Shown here one piece after another: positions 1-5,952 of a DNA stretch of 5,952 nt (the first letter of the stretch is position 1; every line of letters begins with the position of its first letter). The stretch covers positions 1-5,952 of the forward strand of contig JAKANG010000114.1 of NCBI GenBank assembly GCA_021812505.1. The letters run 5' to 3'. A program made the translations under genes and the position numbers. The stretch comes from Pseudomonadota bacterium. Its GTDB lineage: Bacteria > Pseudomonadota > Alphaproteobacteria > Rhizobiales > Beijerinckiaceae. The notes below the pieces were generated by a model. That model did no database searches. It was not told the DNA's origin and was given only the letters and a program-made list of their open reading frames with translations.

Positions 1-729
1 GCCCGCGCGCCCGCGCCCGCCGAAGACGCCGCGCGCGAGGAACGGGTGAAAATGACCAAGTTGCGCCAGACCATCGCGCGGCGTCTGAAAGAAGCCCAGC
101 AAACCGCCGCCATGCTGACGACTTTCAACGAAGTGGACATGCAGGCGCTGATGAGCCTGCGCGCCCAATACAAGGACCTGTTCGAGAAAAAGCACGGTGT
201 GAAGCTCGGCTTCATGGGCTTTTTCGTGAAGGCCTGCACCCATGCGCTCAAGGAAATTCCGGCGGTCAACGCCGAGATCGACGGAACCGACATCATCTAC
301 AAGAATTTCTGCCATGTCGGCGTGGCGGTGGGCACCGCCAAGGGTTTGGTCGTTCCCGTTGTGCGCGACGCCGACAGGCTGTCAATCGCCGGTGTCGAAA
401 AGACCATCGCCGATTTCGGCAAGCGCGCCCGCGACGGCCAGCTCAAGATCGAGGAAATGCAGGGCGGCACCTTCACCATTTCCAACGGCGGCGTCTATGG
501 CTCGCTGATGTCCACGCCCATCCTCAACGCGCCGCAGTCCGGCATCCTCGGCATGCACAAGATCCAGGAGCGCCCGGTCGTCGTCGCCGGCAAGATCGAG
601 ATCCGCCCGATGATGTATCTCGCGCTGTCTTACGATCACCGCATCGTCGACGGCAAGGAGGCGGTGACTTTTCTGGTTCGCGTCAAGGAAGCCCTGGAAG
701 ACCCGGCGCGCCTCGTTCTCGATCTTTGA
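1..729 (+). CDS. odhB (sucB): 2-oxoglutarate dehydrogenase E2, dihydrolipoyllysine succinyltransferase (3' part)
   Basis: This is the C-terminal catalytic part of the E2 core of the 2-oxoglutarate dehydrogenase complex, which moves the succinyl group from lipoyl-lysine to CoA in the cytoplasmic TCA cycle. The frame is open from base 1, so the gene is cut by the window edge. The lipoyl and E1/E3-binding domains lie outside, and the first visible codons are the end of an Ala/Pro-rich linker. About 242 residues are visible. The core begins with the [20 protein letters not shown] segment, and the TTFNEVDM segment is typical of succinyl- rather than acetyltransferases. The active-site motif DHRIVDG is present, with His codon 637-639 and Asp codon 649-651. 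The GTG at 46 is an internal Val codon, not a start. The next gene, lpdA, follows after 26 bp and supplies E3, which supports an operon. No frameshift or missing catalytic residue is seen. Confidence 0.95.
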   Translation, partial: ARAPAPAEDAAREERVKMTKLRQTIARRLKEAQQTAAMLTTFNEVDMQALMSLRAQYKDLFEKKHGVKLGFMGFFVKACTHALKEIPAVNAEIDGTDIIYKNFCHVGVAVGTAKGLVVPVVRDADRLSIAGVEKTIADFGKRARDGQLKIEEMQGGTFTISNGGVYGSLMSTPILNAPQSGILGMHKIQERPVVVAGKIEIRPMMYLALSYDHRIVDGKEAVTFLVRVKEALEDPARLVLDL

Positions 730-745
730 TTCGGCGTTTCCCTTC

Positions 746-749
746 GGAG
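746..749 (+). promoter_or_regulatory. Shine-Dalgarno site of lpdA
   Basis: GGAG lies 6 nt before the ATG at 756. It favours this start over the in-frame TTG at 726, which overlaps the odhB stop codon and would add ten residues that do not belong to the family's [13 protein letters not shown] N-terminus. Confidence 0.75.
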
Positions 750-755
750 TCATCC

Positions 756-2153
756 ATGTCCTACGATCTCATCGTCATCGGCTCCGGCCCTGGCGGCTAT
801 GTCTGCGCCATCCGCGCCGCCCAGCTCGGCCTGAAGACCGCCATTGTCGAAAAGCGCAAGACCCATGGCGGGACCTGCCTCAACATCGGCTGCATTCCCT
901 CAAAAGCCCTGCTCCATGCGTCCGAAATGTTCGAGGAGGCCGCCCATGGCCTGGCGGCGCTGGGCGTCAATGTCGGCAAGCCCAAGCTCGACCTTGCCGC
1001 GATGATGAAGCACAAGGACGAGACGGTCGGCGCCAATGTCAATGGCGTCGCCTTCCTGCTCAAGAAGAACAAGATCGACGCCTTTCATGGAACGGGCTCG
1101 ATTCCCGCCGCCGGCAAGGTCGAGGTGACCGCCGAGGACGGCGCGAAACAGGTGCTTGAGACCAAAAACATCGTCATCGCCACCGGTTCCGATGTCGCCA
1201 ATCTTCCGGGAGTGACCATCGACGAGAAGATCGTGGTCTCCTCGACCGGCGCGCTGGAATTGCAAAAAGTTCCGGGAAAGTTGATCGTGGTCGGCGCCGG
1301 GGTGATCGGTCTCGAACTCGGTTCGGTCTGGCGGCGTCTCGGCGCCGAGGTGACCGTGGTCGAATTTCTCGACCGCATCCTGCCGGGCATGGACCTGGAA
1401 ACCGCCAAGCAGGCGCAGCGCCTGCTGGAAAAGCAGGGCGTGAAATTCATGCTTTCCTCCAAGGTCGCCAAGGTCGAAACCGCGAAAAACGCCGCCAAAG
1501 TCACGGTCGAGCCCGCCGCGGGCGGCGAAGCCACGATTCTTGAAGCCGATATCGTCCTCGTCGCCATCGGCCGGCGACCCTTTACGGAGGGCCTTGGGCT
1601 GGAGGCGCTCGGCGTGGCGATCGAGCGCGGCCAGGTGGTCATAGATGACCACTTTCAGACCAATGTTCCCGGCGTCTATTCCATCGGCGATGTCGTGCGC
1701 GGCCCGATGCTGGCCCACAAGGCCGAGGACGAGGGCGTCGCCGTCGCCGAAATCCTCGCCGGACAGCATGGCCATGTGAATTACGAAGTGATTCCGGGCG
1801 TCGTCTACACCTCGCCGGAAATCGCCAGCGTCGGCGCGACCGAGGAGGAGCTCAAGGCCAGGGGCGTCGCTTATCGCAGCGGCAAATTCCCCTTCACCGC
1901 CAATGGCCGCGCCCGCGCCATGCGCCACACCGACGGTTTTGTGAAGGTTCTGGCCGACGCCGCGACCGACCGCGTCCTCGGCGTCCATATTCTCGGGCAC
2001 GGCGCCGGCGAAATGATTCACGAAGCCGCTGTGCTGATGGAATTCGGCGGCTCGTCCGAAGACCTCGCCCGCACTTGCCACGCCCATCCGACCATGTCGG
2101 AGGCGGTCAAGGAAGCGGCGCTCGCCGTCGAGAAGCGCGCGATCCACAGCTGA
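756..2153 (+). CDS. lpdA: dihydrolipoyl dehydrogenase (E3)
   Basis: This FAD flavoenzyme reoxidises dihydrolipoamide on E2 and passes the electrons to NAD+. It is a homodimer in the cytoplasmic 2-oxoacid dehydrogenase complexes. The protein has 465 aa from the ATG at 756, a normal family length. The N-terminal FAD dinucleotide fold has GSGPGG at residues 9-14. The redox disulfide is C41-LNIG-C46 within [13 protein letters not shown]. The NAD-binding GAGVIG motif lies at 180-185, and the second FAD motif, YSIGDV, at 308-313. The C-terminal dimerisation domain ends with the catalytic His444-Glu449 pair in HAHPTMSE. All key residues are intact. The gene directly follows odhB and is closed by a strong terminator, so it is most likely the last gene of the 2-oxoglutarate dehydrogenase operon. 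It could also serve pyruvate dehydrogenase if the genome has no second lpd, which cannot be seen here. Confidence 0.97.
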   Translation: MSYDLIVIGSGPGGYVCAIRAAQLGLKTAIVEKRKTHGGTCLNIGCIPSKALLHASEMFEEAAHGLAALGVNVGKPKLDLAAMMKHKDETVGANVNGVAFLLKKNKIDAFHGTGSIPAAGKVEVTAEDGAKQVLETKNIVIATGSDVANLPGVTIDEKIVVSSTGALELQKVPGKLIVVGAGVIGLELGSVWRRLGAEVTVVEFLDRILPGMDLETAKQAQRLLEKQGVKFMLSSKVAKVETAKNAAKVTVEPAAGGEATILEADIVLVAIGRRPFTEGLGLEALGVAIERGQVVIDDHFQTNVPGVYSIGDVVRGPMLAHKAEDEGVAVAEILAGQHGHVNYEVIPGVVYTSPEIASVGATEEELKARGVAYRSGKFPFTANGRARAMRHTDGFVKVLADAATDRVLGVHILGHGAGEMIHEAAVLMEFGGSSEDLARTCHAHPTMSEAVKEAALAVEKRAIHS

Positions 2154-2183
2154 CCGACGGCGCGCCGGAACTTTCTTTTGCTC

Positions 2184-2211
2184 AGGCCCGGTTTCCGGGC
2201 CTTTGCTTTTT
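2184..2211 (+). terminator. Rho-independent terminator after lpdA
   Basis: A perfect 8-bp stem (2184-2191 AGGCCCGG pairing with 2195-2202 CCGGGCCT) has a TTT loop and is followed by a T-rich tract, 2202-2211, interrupted by GC. It starts 30 bp after the lpdA stop. It probably ends the odhB-lpdA transcript and separates it from the CLC gene. Confidence 0.85.
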
Positions 2212-2251
2212 CCGCAACCCTTTGGCATTTCTTGGCGCACGCGGGGAAAGA

Positions 2252-2276
2252 CGCGGCTCCGCGACCGTGAGCCGCG
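2252..2276 (+). repeat. hairpin in the leader of the CLC gene
   Basis: This is a perfect 8-bp inverted repeat, CGCGGCTC (2252-2259) and GAGCCGCG (2269-2276), with a 9-nt loop. It lies 11 nt upstream of the gene's Shine-Dalgarno site. No T-run follows, so it is not an intrinsic terminator. It could be an RNA stem affecting translation or an operator. In G+C-rich DNA it could also be chance. Confidence 0.4.
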
Positions 2277-2287
2277 ATCCCGGGCGC

Positions 2288-2291
2288 AGGA
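2288..2291 (+). promoter_or_regulatory. Shine-Dalgarno site of the CLC gene
   Basis: AGGA lies 7 nt before the ATG at 2299. It decides the start: the longer in-frame TTG at 2203 lies inside the T-tract of the lpdA terminator and has no ribosome binding site. Confidence 0.65.
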
Positions 2292-2298
2292 AATCGCA

Positions 2299-4077
2299 AT
2301 GTCGTCAGCAACAGAACCCCTGACAAAAAAACATTCGGACAGGGCTAGGATCGTGCGGCGCATGCGCGCCTTGCTGCGGTCGCATGAACTGGCGCTCGTT
2401 CTCCCTTCCGCCTTGGTCGGGATCGTCGCCTCCGCCGCCGTCACCTTGATGACCAAGGCGGCGATGCTCATGCATATCCTGATCTACCATCTGCCTTTCG
2501 ATGTCCGCCTCAGCACCGCGGACCACGTCGCCGCGTGGGCGGCGTTCCCGGCCTTGATGCTCGGCGGGTTGGGACTCGGGCTGATGGAGTCGTACCGCTT
2601 GCGCAAGGGCCTTCGCAGCCCGGTCGACCCGATCGAAGCCAACGCCCTGCGCGGCGGCCAGATGTCCTTGCGCGAAAGCGCCGCCGTCAGCTTTCAGACC
2701 GTGGTTTCCAACTCCTCCGGCGCTTCCGTCGGGCTCGAGGCTGGTTACGCCCAGATTGGGGCGGGCCTTGCCTCCTTCCTGGGCCAGAAATTGCGCCTGC
2801 GTCGCGGCGATCTGCGCCTTCTGGTCGGGACCGGCGCAGCCGCCGCGATCGGCAGCGCCTTCGGTGCGCCGCTCGCCGGGGCCTTCTATGGATTCGAGCT
2901 CATCCTCGGCAATTATTCCATCGCCGCCGCCGGTCCGGTCTTCACCGGCTCGATCGTCGGCGTGCTCGTCACCCGCGTTCTCGCCGGCGCGCCCTATCAG
3001 ATCGACACGCCTCCCGTCGCCGCGCTGAAGCTCGCGAATTACCCCGTTCTGCTGGGGGTCGCCGTCTTTTCCGTCATCCTCGGCATCGCCGCAATGCGGC
3101 TTGCCGGCGTTTCGGAACGCTTCATCCAGACCACGCCGACCCCCGTCTGGGCGCGGCCGATTCTCGGCGGCGCCGCCGTCGCGGCCCTTGCCATGGTCAC
3201 GCCGCAGGTCCTCGGCGCCGGCCATGGCGCGCTCGGCCTGAACGTCTCTCAGACTTTTCCCCTGGCGGTTCTCGCCTCCCTGCTCGCCCTAAAGTTGCTG
3301 GCGGCGCTGATTTCGCTCGCGACCGGCTTCCGCGGCGGCCTGTTCTTTTCCTCCCTGTTCATGGGCGCGCTCATCGGCAAGATCTATGGCCTCGCAGCCG
3401 CCGCCTGGCTCCCGTCGATCGCCCCCGACACGACGGTCTGCGCGCTCGCCGGAATGGCCACGCTCGGGGTCGCCATCGTTGGCGGGCCCCTCACCATGTC
3501 TTTCATCGTTCTCGAAAACACCTCGGATTATTCTGTCTCCGCCGGCGTGATCGCGGCCTCCGTCGCCGCCAGCCTGCTGGTGCGAGCGACCTTCGGCTAT
3601 TCGTTCTCGACATGGCGTCTTCATTTGCGCGGCGAAAATATTCGCAGCGCCAGCGACATCGGATGGATTCACGACCTCAAGGTGGCCAACCTCATGCGCC
3701 GGGACCCGCCCATCGCGCCCGATTCGCTCGACATCGGCGAATTCCGCCTCCGTCACCCGCTGGGCTCCGCGCATTTCGTCGTCCTGGTCGACGAGGCGGG
3801 GCGCTATGCGGGATTGATCGATCTGCCGGACATCCATGCGCAGGCCCACCGGCTCACGGGGCGGATCGGAGACTTCGCCCGGCAAAAGGATGTCTGGCTG
3901 GTTCCGCACATGAACGCCAAGACGGCGATGGCGCTGTTCGACCAATCCGAAGCCGACCAGCTCGCAGTGCTCGATCCGGAAACCAAGGCTCCTCTCGGGG
4001 TGCTCGACGAAAACTATCTCGTGCGGCGCTATGCTGACCAGGCTGCGGCGGCGTTCCACAGCGCCATCGGAGAGTAG
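2299..4077 (+). CDS. CLC-family anion channel/transporter with C-terminal CBS pair
   Basis: This is a predicted inner-membrane CLC protein of 592 aa that moves chloride or another anion, as a channel or H+ antiporter. Residues 1-30 are a basic cytoplasmic N-terminus. Hydrophobic helices run from about 31 to 438, and two cytoplasmic CBS-like domains follow at about 460-518 and 520-580. The recognisable CLC landmarks are [10 protein letters not shown] (145-154), which holds the gating glutamate E147 (equivalent to E148 of E. coli ClcA); FGAPLAG (188-194); GFRGGLFF (343-350); and Y411 in ENTSDY, aligning with the pore tyrosine Y445 of ClcA. The usual GSGIP reads S107-P-V-D-P111. The proton-glutamate position (E203 in ClcA) is L201, with E200 before it. 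The [10 protein letters not shown] and SVGLEAGY stretches resemble an alphaproteobacterial CLC-CBS subgroup as I remember it. The gene stands alone between the lpdA terminator and the convergent xerC. The family call is secure, but the ion and mechanism are not known. Confidence 0.93.
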   Translation: MSSATEPLTKKHSDRARIVRRMRALLRSHELALVLPSALVGIVASAAVTLMTKAAMLMHILIYHLPFDVRLSTADHVAAWAAFPALMLGGLGLGLMESYRLRKGLRSPVDPIEANALRGGQMSLRESAAVSFQTVVSNSSGASVGLEAGYAQIGAGLASFLGQKLRLRRGDLRLLVGTGAAAAIGSAFGAPLAGAFYGFELILGNYSIAAAGPVFTGSIVGVLVTRVLAGAPYQIDTPPVAALKLANYPVLLGVAVFSVILGIAAMRLAGVSERFIQTTPTPVWARPILGGAAVAALAMVTPQVLGAGHGALGLNVSQTFPLAVLASLLALKLLAALISLATGFRGGLFFSSLFMGALIGKIYGLAAAAWLPSIAPDTTVCALAGMATLGVAIVGGPLTMSFIVLENTSDYSVSAGVIAASVAASLLVRATFGYSFSTWRLHLRGENIRSASDIGWIHDLKVANLMRRDPPIAPDSLDIGEFRLRHPLGSAHFVVLVDEAGRYAGLIDLPDIHAQAHRLTGRIGDFARQKDVWLVPHMNAKTAMALFDQSEADQLAVLDPETKAPLGVLDENYLVRRYADQAAAAFHSAIGE

Positions 4078-4109
4078 CGGTGGGCGCCCGTTTTCGAGGG
4101 GTGGCGGCG
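4078..4109. other. short convergent intergenic gap
   Basis: These 32 bp lie between the ends of two converging genes. They contain the palindrome GGGCGCCC (4082-4089) followed by GTTTT. The palindrome leaves no room for a proper loop, so I do not call it a terminator. Transcripts from the two sides may run into each other. Confidence 0.5.
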
Positions 4110-5090
4110 TTACCTGGCGCGCGGATGAGCGGCGCGAAAAGCCTCGAACAGCCGCGACTTGTCCACGGCGGTATAGATCTGGGTTGTCGAAAGGCTGGCG
4201 TGGCCGAGCAACTCCTGGATCGAGCGCAAATCGCCGCCACGGCTGAGCAGATGGGTGGCGAAGGAATGCCGGAGCGCATGAGGCGTCGCGGAATCGGGCA
4301 GCCCAAGCGCGCCGCGCAGGCGTTCGACCGTCAGCTGGACGATGCGCGGTGAAAGCGGACCGCCCCGCGCGCCGACGAACAGGGGTCCATTGCTGGCCAG
4401 GCGATGCGGGCAAAGCTCCAGATAGGCCTCGATCGCCTTGCGCGCCGGCCGGATGACCGGAACGGCGCGCGCCTTGCCGCCCTTGCCGACGATGGTCAGG
4501 CTCTCGATCGCGCCAACCGGCGCGTCACCGCGCCGGATTGAAAGCGCCTCGGAGATGCGCAGGCCCGCGCCATAGAGCAAGGCGAGCACGGCGGCGTCGC
4601 GCGCCAGAATCCAAGGCGCGCGATGAGATTCGTCCGCCTCGCCCCGCGCCATTTCACGGGCTGCCGCAGCGGGCAGCGCCTTGGGCAGGACGCGGGCCGC
4701 CTTGGGCGAACGGACCTTGTCGAGCGCATCGACGCGGGCCAGACCCTCGCGCGCCAGATGGCGGGCGAAGGAGCGCAGCGCGGCCAGTTGGCGCAAAAGG
4801 GAGCGCGAGGCGACGCCCCCGGCGCGGCGGGAGGCCAGAAAACCGCGAATATCGGCAGGCTTTAGCGCGGCGAGCGCCTCGAGATCGGGCGGCGCCGCGC
4901 GCTGATCGCGAAGAAAGGTCAAGAATTGCCTGAGATCGCGCGCGTAAGCACCGATTGTGAGGGGCGACGCGCGCCTCACCCCCGCCTGCTCGCGCAGCCA
5001 AGCCTTCGCTTCCGCCGCCAGCCGCGCCTCGACGCCCGGAAAGACGAGTTGATCGGGTCCGGGCGCGCCTTGCGCCGCATTTTCCGTCAT
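4110..5090 (-). CDS. xerC: tyrosine recombinase, XerC type
   Basis: This is a site-specific recombinase that, with XerD, resolves chromosome dimers at dif during cell division. The protein has 326 aa. The N-terminal core-binding (SAM-like) domain spans about residues 22-115 and the catalytic domain about 135-320. All six catalytic positions are seen: R178 ([10 protein letters not shown]), K203 (VGKGGKAR), H271 and R274 ([12 protein letters not shown]), H297 ([15 protein letters not shown]) and the nucleophile Y306. It is roughly 25-30 residues longer than E. coli XerC, mainly through an Ala/Pro-containing N-terminus. The ATG at 5090 has no clear Shine-Dalgarno site. It lies 56 bp downstream of the zeta gene on the same strand, so the two may share a transcript. 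XerC is preferred over XerD from the overall look of the sequence. A phage integrase is unlikely because no att sites or phage genes are nearby. Confidence 0.9.
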   Translation of the reverse strand: MTENAAQGAPGPDQLVFPGVEARLAAEAKAWLREQAGVRRASPLTIGAYARDLRQFLTFLRDQRAAPPDLEALAALKPADIRGFLASRRAGGVASRSLLRQLAALRSFARHLAREGLARVDALDKVRSPKAARVLPKALPAAAAREMARGEADESHRAPWILARDAAVLALLYGAGLRISEALSIRRGDAPVGAIESLTIVGKGGKARAVPVIRPARKAIEAYLELCPHRLASNGPLFVGARGGPLSPRIVQLTVERLRGALGLPDSATPHALRHSFATHLLSRGGDLRSIQELLGHASLSTTQIYTAVDKSRLFEAFRAAHPRAR

Positions 5091-5146
5091 GCCGGAAGAC
5101 TAACGGAAAATCGTCAACAATTTATCCCGACGCCGGCAAACCGGAA

Positions 5147-5464
5147 TCAGCTCTTGACCGCCTTTTCGGCGGCGACGCGGAATTCCTCGAAATGGCGCGC
5201 GATCTGGTGCTCCGACTGGTCGACTCCGGCGGCGGCGAAATCCTTGTTGATCCGTCCGAGCACGCCCGCCTTGGCGTGGGCCGCCAGATCCTGGTCGACC
5301 AGCGCCCGGGCGTAAGCCTCGGCGTCCGCCCCGGTCTTGCCGAGCTTCTCGGCGGCCCACAACCCCAGCATCCTGTGGGCGCGGGCGAGGGCCCGGAAAT
5401 GAAGTTCCTGGTCATGCGCGAATTTCTTTTCGAAGGATTCCTCGCGCTTGTCGAACTCGGACAT
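5147..5464 (-). CDS. DUF1476 protein, F1Fo-ATPase inhibitor zeta subunit
   Basis: This is a 105-aa, mostly alpha-helical soluble protein of the DUF1476 family. The Paracoccus denitrificans member is the zeta subunit, which inhibits ATP hydrolysis by the F1Fo-ATPase through its N-terminal segment. Family features are the N-terminal FDKREESFEKKFAHDQEL (4-21), the LGLWAAEKLGKTGADAEAYA core (33-52), and a charged helical C-terminus. The length agrees with the family. The ATG at 5464 is chosen because the family N-terminus begins there and GAAGGGG lies 9 nt upstream. A longer frame back to 5521 adds 19 residues that cross the AT-rich promoter-like patch. The gene is divergent from purC and upstream of xerC on the same strand, and no ATP synthase genes are in the window. 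The family call is firm. The inhibitory function is inferred from Paracoccus and differs in strength among relatives. Confidence 0.9.
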   Translation of the reverse strand: MSEFDKREESFEKKFAHDQELHFRALARAHRMLGLWAAEKLGKTGADAEAYARALVDQDLAAHAKAGVLGRINKDFAAAGVDQSEHQIARHFEEFRVAAEKAVKS

Positions 5465-5473
5465 ATGAAAAAA

Positions 5474-5480
5474 CCCCTTC
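5474..5480 (-). promoter_or_regulatory. Shine-Dalgarno site of the zeta gene
   Basis: GAAGGGG (minus strand) lies 9 nt before the ATG at 5464. It supports the 105-aa start rather than the 124-aa frame. Confidence 0.6.
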
Positions 5481-5506
5481 GCATTTCGAATGCCTGACGT
5501 GGCGCT

Positions 5507-5515
5507 TATATATAG
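5507..5515. promoter_or_regulatory. possible bidirectional -10 region
   Basis: TATATATAG is a self-complementary AT patch in otherwise G+C-rich DNA. It lies 43 bp upstream of the zeta start, a fitting distance for its promoter. Read on the plus strand it could also serve purC, with a leader of over 200 nt. I found no good -35 box at 16-18 bp on either strand, so this is a weak call. Confidence 0.3.
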
Positions 5516-5569
5516 TCTCAAGTCGGGCGCGCCTAGCCTTCGTCGATCGTTCTCGGGCTTCTACCTAAG

Positions 5570-5591
5570 GCGGAAACCGAGGAATTTCCGC
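5570..5591. repeat. 7-bp inverted repeat in the purC upstream region
   Basis: GCGGAAA (5570-5576) and TTTCCGC (5585-5591) are perfect complements around an 8-nt spacer. This could be an operator dyad or a leader hairpin for purC. No T-run follows. The function is unknown. Confidence 0.4.
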
Positions 5592-5753
5592 GTTCGGCCG
5601 GGCCGATTGATCGAAACAGGTTGTATAAAGGCGCGGAACGGGCTAGGAACCTCGATAAACATGGCCCAAGGCGTCAAAGCCGCGCGCCAGAATCGCTGGA
5701 GGCCGGAGGAAAACCAGGCGTCCGTGGACCATCTCGAATTTCGGTTATTTCCC

Positions 5754-5952
5754 ATGAATCGGCGCCGCCGCATTTACGAAGGCAAGGCCAAGGTGCTCTA
5801 TGAGGGCCCCGAGCCTGGAACCCTGGTCCAGCATTTCAAGGACGACGCGACCGCCTTCAACGCCAAGAAGCACGAAGTGATCGAAGGCAAGGGTGTGCTG
5901 AATAACCGTATTTCCGAATACGTGTTCCAGCACCTCAACAATATCGGCGTGC
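5754..5952 (+). CDS. purC: SAICAR synthetase (5' part)
   Basis: The product is phosphoribosylaminoimidazole-succinocarboxamide synthase, the ATP-dependent ligation of aspartate to CAIR in de novo purine synthesis (cytoplasm). Only the first 66 residues are visible and the gene runs off the window. Clear family features are the N-terminal [19 protein letters not shown] (4-22), with the YEGKAK nucleotide-binding strand, then [21 protein letters not shown] (27-47), with the conserved DDATAFN segment, and NNRISEYVF (50-58). The ATG at 5754 is chosen because related alphaproteobacterial PurC proteins begin at [13 protein letters not shown]. No Shine-Dalgarno site precedes it. An in-frame GTG at 5724 (AGG 5 nt upstream) and an ATG at 5661 would give N-terminal extensions of 10 or 31 residues. 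It is divergent from the zeta gene. Other pur genes may follow outside the window. Confidence 0.93.
   Translation, partial: MNRRRRIYEGKAKVLYEGPEPGTLVQHFKDDATAFNAKKHEVIEGKGVLNNRISEYVFQHLNNIGV

Larger units (their letters stand above)
5465..5753. other. divergent intergenic region between zeta gene and purC
   Basis: This 289-bp stretch should hold the promoters for both directions. It contains the zeta ribosome binding site, a short inverted repeat GCATT-TCG-AATGC (5481-5493), the TATATATA patch, a 7-bp inverted repeat, TATAAA at 5624-5629, and purine-rich SD-like runs at 5698-5702 and 5705-5710. The purC frame is open across most of it, back to a TGA at 5466. I see no convincing gene, tRNA or known riboswitch in it. 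Confidence 0.6.

Noticed and set aside
2205..2298. fluoride or other riboswitch in front of the CLC gene
   Set aside because: Fluoride riboswitches do precede some CLC genes, but I could not find their conserved pseudoknot elements here. Only a simple hairpin is visible, and the protein is not of the fluoride-type CLC-F pattern.
900..2471. 523-codon open frame on the minus strand opposite lpdA
   Set aside because: The lpdA frame is fully supported by family motifs. The antisense frame is low-complexity (Asp/Gly/His/Arg-rich) as expected from the high G+C third positions of lpdA, and it matches no family I know.
2535..4037. 500-codon plus-strand frame inside the CLC gene
   Set aside because: It is extremely Arg/Pro/Ala-rich with no domain. 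It is a shadow of the CLC frame, whose helices and motifs are clear.
4082..4094. terminator between the CLC gene and xerC
   Set aside because: GGGCGCCC followed by GTTTT looks tempting, but a continuous palindrome allows at most a 3-bp stem with a 2-nt loop, and the T-run is short.
3289..4413. 374-codon minus-strand frame across the CLC gene and the end of xerC
   Set aside because: It overlaps two well-supported genes, is compositionally biased, and has no recognisable domain.
4110..5090. integrase of a mobile island
   Set aside because: The sequence fits the chromosomal XerC type. No tRNA, direct repeat, phage or transfer gene is near, and the neighbours are housekeeping genes.
5561..5773. 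70-codon minus-strand frame in the zeta/purC gap
   Set aside because: It overlaps the purC start, lacks an SD site and any recognisable motif, and is likely chance.
5621..5803. 60-codon frame overlapping the purC start
   Set aside because: It starts at a TTG without a ribosome binding site, runs out of frame into purC, and has no family resemblance.

Overview
The window looks like ordinary chromosomal DNA of a G+C-rich alphaproteobacterium, most likely of the order Hyphomicrobiales (Rhizobiales). This rests on three things: codons ending mostly in G or C, OdhB, Lpd and PurC sequences of recognisable alphaproteobacterial type, and a DUF1476 gene (F1Fo-ATPase zeta subunit, essentially an alphaproteobacterial family) divergent from purC. 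The family or genus cannot be fixed from this sequence alone.

Left part (1-2211, plus strand): the 3' end of odhB/sucB (2-oxoglutarate dehydrogenase E2) is followed 26 bp later by a complete lpdA (dihydrolipoyl dehydrogenase, E3). A strong intrinsic terminator closes the unit. Together these encode the E2 and E3 steps of a TCA-cycle 2-oxoacid dehydrogenase complex. The E1 gene presumably lies to the left of the window.

Middle part (2212-4077, plus strand): a complete CLC-family anion channel/transporter with C-terminal tandem CBS domains. It stands alone behind the lpdA terminator, with its own Shine-Dalgarno site and an 8-bp hairpin in its leader. Its pore signature differs from the textbook CLC: the GSGIP site reads SPVDP, the gating glutamate is kept, and the internal proton glutamate is replaced by leucine.

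Right part (4110-5464, minus strand): a XerC-type tyrosine recombinase with all six catalytic residues converges on the CLC gene. Upstream of it, 56 bp away and on the same strand, lies the small DUF1476/zeta gene, so the two may be co-transcribed. A 289-bp divergent intergenic region (5465-5753) separates zeta from the 5' end of purC (plus strand, cut by the window end). It contains a symmetric TATATATA patch and a 7-bp inverted repeat. The purC start is not settled by a ribosome binding site, and its frame stays open well upstream.

No mobile element, CRISPR array, tRNA or rRNA was seen. I find no new multi-gene system. The items most worth checking are the atypical CLC pore motifs, the leader hairpin of that gene, and the zeta/purC divergent region.
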